DNA of 64,000 nucleotides. Source: Palsa-883 sp963826975 (GTDB taxonomy: Bacteria; Pseudomonadota; Alphaproteobacteria; Acetobacterales; Acetobacteraceae). Of the stretch, positions 34,662 to 43,856 are shown piece by piece. Below the pieces are notes generated by a model. It saw only the letters and a program-made list of their open reading frames with translations, was not told the DNA's origin and did no database searches. Location: the NCBI GenBank assembly GCA_963826975.1, contig CAWGZJ010000005.1:186001-250000 (forward strand), read 5' to 3'. Each line of letters begins with the position of its first letter. Position 1 is the first letter of the stretch. The position numbers were made by a program, and so were the translations under genes.

Positions 34662-35108
34662 TCAGGCTATAAGGTGGGGAGGGTCATCGCGTGGCGCAAT
34701 CGCATCCGTGATGGGGCGGTGGTGCGCCGCGCCAAAGTGTGAACGACTATCACCCACCCAGTCTCCTGGATTGTATGTCGATTTCATATAGCTCGCCATG
34801 CTGGCAAACTGTGCGCCAAGCACGCTGTCGCTACCGGTGGCGATCACTTGTGACGGGTCGCTTGTATAGTTTGAGCCGTCAGGATTGGTGAAATCGGGGG
34901 AGCTTGCGGTAAACACCTCGGACTATATGTATACCGCTCCAAAGGGGAAGTTGGGACCCTCGGCACTCGTCGTCCCGCTACTTCCGCTGCCACCGCCGCT
35001 ATCAAGCGTTACCCGTTGGTTAGCTGCAGGGCCACCGCGCAAGAATTGCGGGGCCCTTGTCGGGTTGATAGACAATGAATTCGTGATAGTATGGCAGTGT
35101 AACATCAA
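34662..35108 (-). pseudogene. Hypothetical gene with an in-frame stop
   Basis: One frame runs from 35108 (ATG at 35105) to 34662 and is interrupted only by a TAG at 34923-34925. The product reads GTTSAEGPNFPFGAVYI, stop, then SEVFTASSPDFTNPDG. The composition (Gly/Ser/Thr/Asn-rich) looks like a surface or secreted protein. I recognise no family. It lies in a stretch of visibly lower GC, and may be a decayed transferred gene. Confidence 0.35.
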
Positions 35109-35181
35109 GCTCTACAATTGTCTTGAAGTAGACTGTAATCGACGCCGTCTCGATCTCCCGTTGTGCTCGTGCTATTAACCC

Positions 35182-35547
35182 TCAAGGTCCAGTAAGACCT
35201 CGATACACTTTCACGTTCTTGATCGTCGAACGGTCAGAGGGCCCCTCCAGATATGCAGTCACATGCCAATCCGTGGAGACAAGGCTTAGACCTTGCATAT
35301 GGTAGGTGCATGTAACGTATGGCCCATAGTAATCGGTGTCACGTGCGCATATTGCGCCCGATGCTTTGAAGTACAACTCGAACTCGTCTGGATTTGAGCC
35401 TGGTTGGAAGAGGCAGTCTACTTCTGCTTGGGCCTCCGGAACCTTGCTGTCTTTCGGCATTGATTCGAAGCGCCGAAAATTAAATCGCTGCGCGCCCGTA
35501 TCTTTCCTTCCCTTGAAGACTCGGTTGAGTTGGTTTAGGCTGAGCAC
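35182..35547 (-). CDS. Hypothetical protein
   Basis: A 121-residue frame with natural-looking protein composition, including CLFQPGSNPDEFELYFKASG, YGPYVTCTYHMQG and TAYLEGPSDRSTIKNV, which suggests a beta-rich domain. No signal peptide and no family recognised. The start is uncertain. It is in the same lower-GC stretch as the interrupted gene at 34662-35108 and on the same strand. Confidence 0.4.
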   Translation of the reverse strand: MLSLNQLNRVFKGRKDTGAQRFNFRRFESMPKDSKVPEAQAEVDCLFQPGSNPDEFELYFKASGAICARDTDYYGPYVTCTYHMQGLSLVSTDWHVTAYLEGPSDRSTIKNVKVYRGLTGP

Positions 35548-35884
35548 GTGCTGCGAGTGTATTCAGCTGCATGCATACGGCGATAACACAGGGCATCGTG
35601 CCTAGTGTCCTCCGCCTTGACGTCTGCCAAGCTATAGTGGGCTCAGAACGGTAAAATTCCAGTTCTCGCCGCGCACGTTGCCCTTGCTCGGCTATAGCAG
35701 CTCGTTTTGTTGTAGTTCTGCAGGGGCCGCTCATCTCTCCCGTATCCCCTCGTGCGCGTACCGCCGCAAAGTGGATCAGCATATCCGACTACGACGGGCA
35801 GAGGGCGACGGTCCGTTCACCTCGCCAGAAGCGGCAGGGGATTGGCGAACGGAGCGGGACCGGCAAGCCTGGTGCACGCGGCAC

Positions 35885-35941
35885 GACCCTCACCCTCGTC
35901 GCTTCGCGCCTCGACCTCTCCCGCGAAGAGCGGGAGAGGTG
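35885..35941. repeat. CTCTCCCGC hairpin repeat, copy 2
   Basis: Same 57-bp element as at 14154: GACCCTCACCCTCGTCGCTT, linker, then hairpin CCTCTCCCGC-gaagA-GCGGGAGAGG. It lies just after the stop of the class II aldolase gene. Confidence 0.85.
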
Positions 35942-35953
35942 TAGGGGTTGGCT

Positions 35954-36730
35954 TCAGTTCTTGTAGTCGGGCTCGGTCTTGTCGAGCATCCGCTTCAGGG
36001 CGTCGAAGTGCCAGTCGTATGGCTTGCGGCCGCCGTAGGTCTCGCCCTTGCGGTAACAGGCGTAGGTATCCTGGATGACGTTCTCCGGCAGCGTCTTCAG
36101 CTTGCGGCCGGTCCACATGGCGTAGAGCTGCACCTGCGCGACGCGCTCGGTGTAGTACAGCAGGTCGTAGGCCTTGGCGACCGAACTGGCGACGATGCCG
36201 ACGCCGTGGTTGGCCATCATCAGCACTTCCTTGTCGCCGATCAGGCCGGCGAGGCGCTCGCCTTCCTCGGGCTCCATGGCGGGGCCGGCGTAGGTGTTGT
36301 CGTAGACGGTGTGCATCATGATGCCGAGTTCGGTCTGGCCGATCGGCAGGATGCTCTGATCCTCGAGCCGCGCCAGGGCACTGCCGAAGGGCATGTGGGT
36401 GTGCAGCACGGTGTCGCCGTGCGGCACCAGCCGGTGGATCGGCGCGTGGATGCAGTAGGCGGAACGTTCGATCAAGCCCTCGCCGGCGAGCAGCGTCCCA
36501 TCGTAGCCGACTTCCATGAGGCAGCTCGCGGTCACCTCGGACCAGTGCAGGCCGAACGGAATCTGGTAGTAGCGGTCATTATGGCCCGGCACGCGCGTGG
36601 TGAAGTGGTTGAAGATGCCTTCGTGGAAGCCGTGCTGCACGGCCATGCGATGCGCGGCTGCCAGATCGATGCGCGTCTGCCACTGCGCGGCATCGACCTC
36701 TGTGGTGGTTCCGATTGATTCCAACGGCAT
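35954..36730 (-). CDS. Class II aldolase/adducin family protein
   Basis: A 258-residue protein of the class II aldolase/adducin fold. The metal-binding histidines are seen in VLHTHMPFG (HxH) and a third in MMANHGVGIVA; GIFNHFTTRVPG at the N-terminus is the usual substrate-phosphate or glycine loop. Members are aldolases, epimerases or decarboxylases acting on small sugars. The ATG at 36730 follows AGGAG by seven bases, which rules out the longer open frame upstream. Confidence 0.9.
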   Translation of the reverse strand: MPLESIGTTTEVDAAQWQTRIDLAAAHRMAVQHGFHEGIFNHFTTRVPGHNDRYYQIPFGLHWSEVTASCLMEVGYDGTLLAGEGLIERSAYCIHAPIHRLVPHGDTVLHTHMPFGSALARLEDQSILPIGQTELGIMMHTVYDNTYAGPAMEPEEGERLAGLIGDKEVLMMANHGVGIVASSVAKAYDLLYYTERVAQVQLYAMWTGRKLKTLPENVIQDTYACYRKGETYGGRKPYDWHFDALKRMLDKTEPDYKN

Positions 36731-36945
36731 TGGCTTCTCCTGCCCGACACGAATTTCGCAGTGCAGCATTACTCGGGCGCGGCGCCACGTCAATCCGGAT
36801 TTGGCCGGGTTCCGGCGGGATTTCGCGGGAAATGGCCATTTCTGTACGATGGCGCTGTCTTTTCCGGCGGTTTCGTGGGGCGGCGCGTGCCATCCGCGAT
36901 CAGGCATTGCGAGCCCGATCCCCATTGACCACGCTGCGACAACGA

Positions 36946-38906
36946 TCAGGCGGCCGCGGCTCGAAGCGGGTCGTCGAACAGCGGATACCGGGTCGTGCAG
37001 CCGACCAGCAGATGCAGTTCACTGGGGCCGCCGATGCCGTCGAACAAGGAAGCGGGCAGGCTCGCGTCCCCGTCCGTCCAGCGGAAGCCATTCCCCGGCT
37101 CGAACGGATGGAACCCTTCGCCGAGCGAGGTATCCCATGCTTCGATCAGGCGCAGCTCGGCGCCCCGCCACAGCATAACGCGCCGCAGCGCAACACCAAG
37201 AATGCGTGGATCGCGCGCCAGTCCGAGTTCCGCCGGCACCGCTGAGTGCGAAACGACCCGCACCTCGCGCGGCGGCCCGGGTAGTTGAAATGCATGAACG
37301 CCGTCGGGTTGCCGCTGACCATCCACGCGCCTGCCATCGACCAGCAGGTGCAGGTCGGGCTGATCGGTTGTCGGGACCGGGATGCCCGGACCGGCTCGGT
37401 CCAGCAGGCGTCGCCAGGCCGCATCCACGATCGGGCCGCCGGTCAACACTGGTGCACAAGCTTCCTGTGGTGGTCCATCCCAGCCATTGTTGGCGTTACG
37501 GAACAACCAGCGATTGCCATCGTCGCGGTAGCTCTCGGCGGGCGCACCTTCCGCCACGAGAACATCGTGGGTTTGAAGTTCGATGTGGTAAATGCACACT
37601 TCCTGCGCGCGATCGTCCCACAGAATCGAACGATGGTTCACCAGGAATTCCGCCGGAATCAGCACATTGTCGACGTACAGCGAATGACCCTTGGTCACCC
37701 GCAGATCACGCTGTGGCACGTTGTTGGCCAGCGCGCCTTTGCGCAGGATCACTGGTGTGGCCGCACCACGCCGTCCCGGGGTGGCCAGCGCACGCCCGAT
37801 GCCGATCCAGACGATTGGGCGCGCCTGGTTGGTGTGGGTCAGTACCAGATCGCCGACTTTGAGGAGATCTACCGGCACGTCGCCACGCGGGGTCGCGATC
37901 AGAGTGCCGGCGCAAAAGCAGATGAAGGGAGCGGACGTATCGAGCGCAGGTGCCTCGGAAATGGGGGCGAACGTGTTGCCCGATCCGGTGCCCAGTCCTT
38001 CGACGAGCTCACCGGAGGTCATTCCATAGGTGGTGTTGTCGCCAACCGTTGCTGTCACGATGGCGTCAGCATTCCAAACAAAGGTCGCGCCACTGCCGTA
38101 GTTGTTGATGACCGTGTTGCCTGTCACGTCCAGCGACGAACCGGCGTATACAACGCCTGTTTCAGCTTCTCCGAACGCGATCATGGTCGAGTTGTTGTTG
38201 GTGGGTGGTGCCTTCTCGATGACGTTGTTCGTGACCACGTCGTTGCCGCCGTTCGGCAGGTTGATCTCGTAGCTGCCGGTGCCCGTCGAGTCGTCGATTT
38301 CGGGAATTCTCGATCGTCGTGTTGGCCGCCCGGCTCTGGATATCGTTGCCCACGATGGGCGCATTGAAATAGCTGTTGTCGACGGTCAGTTGCTGGATGT
38401 CACCGACGTAGAGGTTGTGCGTCAGGCCGTAGCCGGCGCTGGAGGGGTCGCCGACGCCGTTGTTGACGAATTCCGTGTTGTTGATCGTGATGGAGCCGGT
38501 TCCGTTCACCTCGGGCGTGCCTAGCAACCCGTCCTGGTTGTCGTGGAAGTAGGAGTTGTTGATCGTCAGGTTGCCGGACTGGTAGCGCACACCCGCGCCG
38601 TTTGCGCCGTTGTTGTCGCTGACGGCGGCGCCCGAAAATTCCAGGTTGTTCAGCGTCACGTTCGGGCTACTGCCGGCCGTGCCGATGACGAGAATGCCCT
38701 TCCCGTTGGACAGCGGTTCGGTCGCGACGAGGTTCACCAGGCCGCCGACGCCTTCGATGGTGATGCTGGTGGTGATGACGGAGAAATCGTTGGTGTAGGT
38801 GCCCGCCTGCACCTGGATCACGTCGCCGTCCTGGGACGCGGCGATGGCGCTGGACAAGGTATTGTATTCAGAATCCCGCGCCGGCGCCGACTGTCAATAT
38901 TGCCAT
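36946..38906 (-). pseudogene. Secreted right-handed beta-helix protein with Hint domain, frameshifted
   Basis: The corrected product opens MAILTVGAGAGF, then EYNTLSSAIAASQDGDVIQV, a parallel beta-helix start. Asn-rich rungs follow (LTINNSYFHDN; SITINNTEFVNN; NTVINNYGSG), then a Hint_2-type domain: CFCAGTLIATPRGDVPVDLL at its start and LRVTKGHSLYVDNVLIPAEF. A C-terminal domain of about 200 residues closes it. Hint domains self-process at the first Cys. Two single-base insertions break the frame, near 38870 (creating TGA) and near 38305. It could be a surface or matrix protein; such Hint proteins are frequent in Acetobacteraceae and Rhodobacterales. Confidence 0.75.
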
Positions 38907-39332
38907 GTGTTCATGCTCCCGTGGCGAAACGGACCATCAGCAGTCGCAGTTATGGCTGCGGGTCAAGGGCGCTGGGAGTGATTTGATGTTTATTTCATGT
39001 TTATTCTACAGTGTTGCGGGCAATCTTCTCGTTTTACGTTCCTTGGGTACGCTGCTGTCGCATATTTCTCCCGCTACTTTCGCCGCGCGGGCTTCCCGGC
39101 GGGTCGGGGCCGGCTTTTGCGAAGGCGGGGCCAGGCGGCGGCTATGGCGGGTGGGATGTCTGATCCCGAGCGGGTGACCGGCATTCTGCCCGGTGTCCGC
39201 TGGTGTCCGTGGGTGTTCCCCTGGGCGTCCCACTCGGTGTCGCCTTGGGCGTCCCACTCGGTGTCGCCTTGGGCGTCCGCTGGGCGCCGCGTCTGAACCG
39301 GTGGTAAACCTTTTCCGCCGTACATCGCGGCC
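38907..39332. other. Intergenic stretch with a tandem repeat
   Basis: No gene-like frame. Positions 39222-39278 carry two and a third copies of a 24-bp unit TGGGCGTCCCACTCGGTGTC-gcct. A lower-GC segment at about 38985-39030 could hold the promoter of the PAP2 gene or of the divergent beta-helix gene, but no clear boxes were found. Confidence 0.6.
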
Positions 39333-39950
39333 ATGCTAGCCCTGGGCCGGATGCTCATCCTGACCGACTTCGCCGACGAAGCCGTGGTACTGCCGCTGAT
39401 CGCTGCGGTCGCGTTGATGCTCGGCGTGCTGGGCTGGCGGCGCGGCGCGCTGGCATGGCTGGTCGCGGTCGGCTGCAGTTTCGCCTCGGTGCTGGTGCTC
39501 AAGGTGGTGCTGACGACCTGCGGGCCGGCGTTCGACATGGCCTTGCTGCGCAGTCCGAGCGGGCATACCGCGGCGGCCGCGGTGATCGCCGGCGGCATTG
39601 CGGTCGCGCTGGGACGGGGCAGATGGTCGGTTGCAGTCATTGCCGGTCTCGGCGCCCTGCTGATCGGGGCGACGCGCGTCGCGCTCGGGCTGCACACGAT
39701 ACCGGAGGTGGCGGTGGGCGGCGCGCTGGGCGTGCTGGGCGCGCTGGGGTTTGGTTGGCTAGGAGGCAGGCCGCCGGCGCTGCGTCTGCGCTGGCTGTTC
39801 GCCGTCATGGTCGCGGTGGCGCTGCTGTTCCATGGGCAGCACCTGAATGCCGAGACGCGGATCCGCTCCGCCGCATATGCGCTGCTGATCTGCCCGGCCT
39901 CATTGCCTCCAGGGACGTTGGCGGGGGCTTCCGTGACCGGGCATCCGTGA
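39333..39950 (+). CDS. PAP2 family phosphatase (membrane)
   Basis: A 205-residue membrane protein with about six helices. The acid-phosphatase motifs are visible as SPSGHT (motif 2, catalytic His) and RVALGLHTIPEVAVGG (motif 3). Motif 1 is less clear, as LKVVLTTCGP. It probably dephosphorylates a lipid phosphate such as undecaprenyl or phosphatidic acid phosphate. The start is ATG 39333 or 39351. Confidence 0.82.
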   Translation: MLALGRMLILTDFADEAVVLPLIAAVALMLGVLGWRRGALAWLVAVGCSFASVLVLKVVLTTCGPAFDMALLRSPSGHTAAAAVIAGGIAVALGRGRWSVAVIAGLGALLIGATRVALGLHTIPEVAVGGALGVLGALGFGWLGGRPPALRLRWLFAVMVAVALLFHGQHLNAETRIRSAAYALLICPASLPPGTLAGASVTGHP

Positions 39951-39983
39951 CGGGTGCATGGTTGACGGGTGCATGGTTGACGG
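39949..39983. repeat. 15-bp tandem repeat GTTGACGGGTGCATG, short locus
   Basis: Two and a half units of a 15-bp repeat directly after the PAP2 stop. The same unit makes a seven-copy array at 40441-40545. Confidence 0.85.
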
Positions 39984-40037
39984 AGGGCAATCGCATTTGG
40001 GATTCGCGCCGTCTGCGGGTTGGGGCGCGGCGAGACG

Positions 40038-40342
40038 GTGAACCGCCAAGGCGCCGGCGCAGCTTCCGCCGCAGCACCGGCATCTCGTTCTCGTCTACCC
40101 CATGCAGCTGAAAAACATGCTTGGACGTGTCCATACCGATGCGGATAATCTTGCTCACGGACGGCTCCTTTGTTTGAGGGTCTTCAACGACCTCAATCTG
40201 GCACATGCGATGCCGTCGGGGCCGTCCACCCCAACAAGGCGCCAAGATTTGAACCGCCAAGTCGCCAAGGCGCCAAGAAGAGCGGGCTTCCGGCAACGGA
40301 TCAGGGTGTGACCACGAGAGAGACTTGGCGTCTTGGCGGTTC
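40038..40342. repeat. GAACCGCCAAG repeat cluster
   Basis: A copy of GTGAACCGCCAAGGCGCC at 40038-40055 and an inverted pair at 40251-40277 and 40324-40342 (GAACCGCCAAGTCGCCAAGG and its complement). The same family occurs at 42171-42272 and 60741-61017. The first copy directly abuts the break point of the IS110 relic. Confidence 0.85.
40054..40158 (-). pseudogene. IS110 family transposase, N-terminal relic
   Basis: Starting at GTG 40158 after an AAGGAG site, the minus strand reads VSKIIRIGMDTSKHVFQLHG, then VDENEMPVLRRKLRR. This is the start of an IS110-family recombinase, including the first catalytic Asp of its RuvC-like DEDD domain. After 35 codons the match stops at the GAACCGCCAAG repeat. 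The remainder of the element is not in the window. The 5' region up to about 40235 probably derives from the element's non-coding left end. Confidence 0.85.
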
Positions 40343-40440
40343 ATTCAGCTGCCAAACCCAGGTCTGTCTACGTGCGGTCGGCACGCGGTCGGTGCCGACT
40401 CGGTGAGCCTGCCAAGGAAATTCCGACTGCAATTCCCCTG

Positions 40441-40545
40441 ATCGTTGACAGGTGCATTGTTGACGAATGCACTGTTGACGGGTGCATTGTTGACAGGTCG
40501 ATCGTTGACGAATGCAACGTTGACGGATGCACTGTTGACGGGGTC
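40441..40545. repeat. 15-bp tandem repeat, seven units
   Basis: Seven contiguous 15-bp units of the form NNNGTTGACGGGTGC (variants GACAGGTGC, GACGAATGC). The same unit is present at 39949-39983, so the 460-bp block with the IS110 relic lies between two parts of one repeat type. Confidence 0.92.
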
Positions 40546-40619
40546 AACATCGATCCTGGCGTCACCCCGGGCATCGTCGGACCGGTCGCCGGCGGCGCCC
40601 TCAGCGGCATCCCAGGCGA

Positions 40620-42056
40620 TCAGGCGCGGCCGTAGGTGTCCTCGATGCGCACGATGTCGTCCTCGCCCAGATAGGCGCCGGACTGCACCTCGATCAGCGT
40701 CAGGGGGATCTTGCCGGGGTTCTCCAGCCGGTGCACGGCGCCGAGCGGCACGTAGATGCTCTCGTTCTCGTGCAGCAAAGTGGTCGTGTCGTCGCGGGTG
40801 ACCAGCGCGGTGCCGCTGACCACCACCCAGTGCTCGGCGCGGTGGAAATGCTTCTGTAGCGACAGCTTCTGGCCGGGCGAGACGACGATGCGCTTGACCT
40901 GGAAGCGATCGCCCTGGATCAGGCTTTCGTAGAAGCCCCAGGGGCGGTAGGCGCGGTTGTGCGCCACCGCCTCGTGCCGTCCCGCCGCCTTCAGCCGATC
41001 CACCAGCTTCTTCACGTCCTGTGCGGCGTCGCGGTGCATCGCCAGCACGGCGTCCTCGGTGACCACGACGACGGCGTCCGTCAGCCCGATCACCCCGGTC
41101 AGCATGCCGTCGCTGCGCACGTAGCAGTTCGTGGCGCCTTCCAGTTGCACGTCGCCGACCGCCACGTTGCCGGCGGCGTCCTTGGCGCCCAGCTCCCACA
41201 GCGCGCCCCAGGAGCCGACATCGGACCAGCCAAGGTCGGCCGGCACCACCGCGGCGCGCGCGGTGCGCTCGGCCACCGCGTAGTCGAGGCTGATCGACGG
41301 GCTGGCGGCGAAGGCTTCAACGCCGAGGCGGACGAAGTCGAGATCGACGCTTCGCCCGGTGACCGCCCGGCGCACCGCGTCGAGCACCGCCGGCGCGTGG
41401 GTGCCGAGTTCGTCCAGCAGCGTGCGGGCAGTGAAGACGAACATGCCGGAGTTCCACAGGTGCCGCCCGGAGGCGATCATCGCGGCGGCGGCGGCGGCGT
41501 TCGGCTTTTCGATGAAGCGGGCGACGCGGTAGGCGCCTGGCGCGTCGGCCAGGGGTTCGCCGCGCTCGATATAGCCGTAGCCGGTTTCCGGCGCGGTGGG
41601 CTTCATGCCGAATGTCACGAACTGGCCGGCGCGTGCGGCGGCGACCGCGACGGCGAGCGCCTGGTGCAGCGCGGCGGCGTTGGCGATCGCGGCGTCGGCG
41701 GCCATCATCCATAGCACCGCGTCGGGCTGGTGTTCGGCGACGAGGCAGGCGGCGGCGGCGATGGCCGGGGCGGAGTTGCGGCCGACCGGTTCCAGCACGA
41801 TGCGGGCGTTGTGGTTGGCGGTGGCGATGCCGGCCGCGCGCATCTGCTCGGCGATCAGGAAGCGGTGTTCTTCGTTGCAGACCACGATCGGCGGGGCGAA
41901 GCCGGAGCCTTGGGCACGGAGCGCGGTTTCCTGGATCAGCGAGCGGTCCGACAGCAGCGGCCAGAGCTGCTTGGGGAAGCTTTCGCGCGACACCGGCCAG
42001 AGGCGCGTGCCGGACCCGCCGGACAGGATCACCGGAACGATGCGCTGTTCGCTCAT
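40620..42056 (-). CDS. manC: Mannose-1-phosphate guanylyltransferase / mannose-6-phosphate isomerase
   Basis: A 478-residue bifunctional enzyme that makes GDP-mannose for polysaccharides. The N-terminal nucleotidyltransferase has VILSGGSGTRLWPVSRESFPKQ (written here in parts: GGSGTRLWPVSR and FPKQ) and FIEKPNA. The C-terminal type II isomerase cupin has LQKHFHRAEHWVVVSGTA and ENESIYVPLGAVHRLENPG. The order and length match AlgA/XanB/CpsB proteins. The ATG at 42056 starts MSEQRIVPVIL. A further 24 in-frame codons upstream are not conserved-looking. Confidence 0.95.
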   Translation of the reverse strand: MSEQRIVPVILSGGSGTRLWPVSRESFPKQLWPLLSDRSLIQETALRAQGSGFAPPIVVCNEEHRFLIAEQMRAAGIATANHNARIVLEPVGRNSAPAIAAAACLVAEHQPDAVLWMMAADAAIANAAALHQALAVAVAAARAGQFVTFGMKPTAPETGYGYIERGEPLADAPGAYRVARFIEKPNAAAAAAMIASGRHLWNSGMFVFTARTLLDELGTHAPAVLDAVRRAVTGRSVDLDFVRLGVEAFAASPSISLDYAVAERTARAAVVPADLGWSDVGSWGALWELGAKDAAGNVAVGDVQLEGATNCYVRSDGMLTGVIGLTDAVVVVTEDAVLAMHRDAAQDVKKLVDRLKAAGRHEAVAHNRAYRPWGFYESLIQGDRFQVKRIVVSPGQKLSLQKHFHRAEHWVVVSGTALVTRDDTTTLLHENESIYVPLGAVHRLENPGKIPLTLIEVQSGAYLGEDDIVRIEDTYGRA

Positions 42057-42170
42057 GCGGGTTCTATAGGCAGCGATCGCCTGGGCTGTCCATTGAGGAT
42101 GGTGGTTGGGGCGGTCGCATTTGGACATGCTGCCTGGGGGTGTGGTGCGTGGGTTTGGCGGCCTGGGTTA

Positions 42171-42272
42171 GTTGAACCGCCAAGTCGCCAAGACGCCAAG
42201 ATATTGATGGCGGGCCGGTGGGGTGTGGATTGACCGGCAGGACCTTGGCGGCCTGGCGGCTTGGTGGTTGAC
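42171..42272. repeat. GAACCGCCAAG inverted pair
   Basis: Left arm GTTGAACCGCCAAGTCGCCA continuing to 42200, right arm 42244-42272 complementary with a few mismatches. It lies between manC and the isochorismatase-like gene, which are divergent. Confidence 0.85.
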
Positions 42273-42315
42273 TGCCGGTGCCATCAGCGGATCGCCGCTG
42301 CCACAGGAGGTTGCG

Positions 42316-42924
42316 ATGCCGGAACCAGAACGAATCGATCGGCGCCGCGCGGCATTGATCGCCTATGATGTCTGCCGGCGCGCGCTGACGCCGTCGGATC
42401 CGGCGCGGCGGGTCGCGGTGCGACCGGTGCTCGATGCCTGGGTGCGGATGATTGCGGCCGCGCGGGCGGCAGGCGTGCCGGTGATCTACACGACGCCGGT
42501 CAGCCGCGCCGATGGCGCCGACGTGGTCATGCTGCCGACCGACCTTTCAGTGGAGACCGGCGTGCCGCCGCTGACCAACGCCGTCGAGGGCACGGCGGAT
42601 GCCGGCTTCCCCGACGAGATTGCGCCGCGGCCCGAGGATTACGTTTTCCTCAAGCGCCGGCCGAGCGCGTTCCATGGGACGGGCGTCGCCGAGCTGCTGC
42701 ACATGCTGCGGCGCGACACCGTCATCATTGGCGGGGGCGCGACCAATCGCGGCGTCGAGACCAGCGTGCGCGAGGCGTTCAATATGGACATTGCGTGTGT
42801 GGTGGTGCGCGAGTGCTGCTGGGGCGGCGATGCAGCGGCGCACGCTTACAGCCTGGACAAGGCGATGAAAATGTACGCGCGCATCCGGCACCTTGACCAG
42901 GTGGCGGCGATGCTGCGGGAATGA
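42316..42924 (+). CDS. Isochorismatase-like hydrolase lacking the catalytic cysteine
   Basis: A 202-residue isochorismatase-fold protein. ALIAYDVCRRAL has the usual catalytic Asp, and VFLKRRPSAFHGTGVAELL the catalytic Lys. At the nucleophile position the sequence is GGGATNRGVETSVREAF: Gly146 stands where cysteine hydrolases have Cys. True isochorismatases also lack this Cys, so a hydrolase using water directly, or a non-amidase activity, is possible. A perfect AGGAGG site seven bases before ATG 42316 sets the start. Confidence 0.85.
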   Translation: MPEPERIDRRRAALIAYDVCRRALTPSDPARRVAVRPVLDAWVRMIAAARAAGVPVIYTTPVSRADGADVVMLPTDLSVETGVPPLTNAVEGTADAGFPDEIAPRPEDYVFLKRRPSAFHGTGVAELLHMLRRDTVIIGGGATNRGVETSVREAFNMDIACVVVRECCWGGDAAAHAYSLDKAMKMYARIRHLDQVAAMLRE

Positions 42925-42959
42925 CGGGGCACCAACACCAAATATCTGGAGCTTCGATC

Positions 42960-43835
42960 ATGTCCGATGCAGCCGAGTACACGCCGCCGAAGGTTTGGAC
43001 CTGGAACAAACCGAGCGGTGGCCATTTTGCGAACATCAACCGGCCGATCGCGGGGGCCACGCACGAGAAGGAACTGCCGGTCGGCCGCCATCCGCTGCAG
43101 CTTTATTCGCTGGGCACGCCAAATGGCGTGAAGGTGACGGTGATGCTGGAGGAGCTGCTGGCGCTTGGGCACACCGGCGCGGAGTACGATGCCTGGCTGA
43201 TCAGGATCAATGACGGCGATCAGTTCGGCAGCGGTTTCGTCGCGATCAATCCCAACTCGAAGATCCCCGCGCTGGTGGACCGCAGTGGGCCGAAGCCGAT
43301 CCGCGTGTTCGAGACCGGCGCGATCTTGATACATCTCGCCGAGAAGTTCGGCGCGTTCCTGCCGACCGAGGTCAGTCTGCGCGCCGAGTGCCTGTCGTGG
43401 CTGTTCTGGCAGATGGGCAGCACACCCTACGTAGGCGGCGGGTTTGGGCATTTCTACGCCTATGCGCCGACGAAGATGGAATACCCGATCGATCGGTTCG
43501 CCATGGAGACGAAGCGGCTGCTTGATGTGCTGGACAAGCGGCTGGCGGACAATTCGTACCTCGCCGGCGATGTGTATACGATCGCCGATATGGCGGCGTG
43601 GCCGTGGTATGGCGGGTTGGTGAAGTTCGGGCAGTATGGGGCAGCCGAGTTCCTGTCGGTGCACGAGTATAAGAACGTGGTGCGCTGGGCGGACGCGATC
43701 GGCGCTCGGCCGGCGGTGCAGCGGGGGCGGATGGTCAATCGCCTGTCCGGCGAGCCGTCGAGCCAGTTGCATGAGCGGCATGACGCCAGCGATTTCGCAA
43801 CGAAGACACAGGACAAGGTGGCGGCTGCGGAGTGA
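42960..43835 (+). CDS. yghU: Glutathione S-transferase, YghU type
   Basis: A 291-residue GST with the long N-terminal extension of the YghU/Nu class. The extension is YTPPKVWTWNKPSGGHFANI, then the thioredoxin-like domain with LGTPNGVKVTVMLEEL (catalytic Thr/Asn rather than Tyr) and NPNSKIPALVD, ETGAILIHLAEKFG. The helical domain ends in KNVVRWADAIGARPAVQRG. The family has disulfide-bond reductase activity with two glutathiones. It follows the isochorismatase-like gene by 35 bases and may share its transcript. Confidence 0.92.
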   Translation: MSDAAEYTPPKVWTWNKPSGGHFANINRPIAGATHEKELPVGRHPLQLYSLGTPNGVKVTVMLEELLALGHTGAEYDAWLIRINDGDQFGSGFVAINPNSKIPALVDRSGPKPIRVFETGAILIHLAEKFGAFLPTEVSLRAECLSWLFWQMGSTPYVGGGFGHFYAYAPTKMEYPIDRFAMETKRLLDVLDKRLADNSYLAGDVYTIADMAAWPWYGGLVKFGQYGAAEFLSVHEYKNVVRWADAIGARPAVQRGRMVNRLSGEPSSQLHERHDASDFATKTQDKVAAAE

Positions 43836-43856
43836 GGGGATACCGCCCCCGTCGTC

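Noticed and set aside
34923..34925. TAG read as pyrrolysine
   Set aside because: No pyl genes, no methylamine methyltransferase similarity and an unknown product; an ordinary nonsense codon in a decayed gene is more likely.
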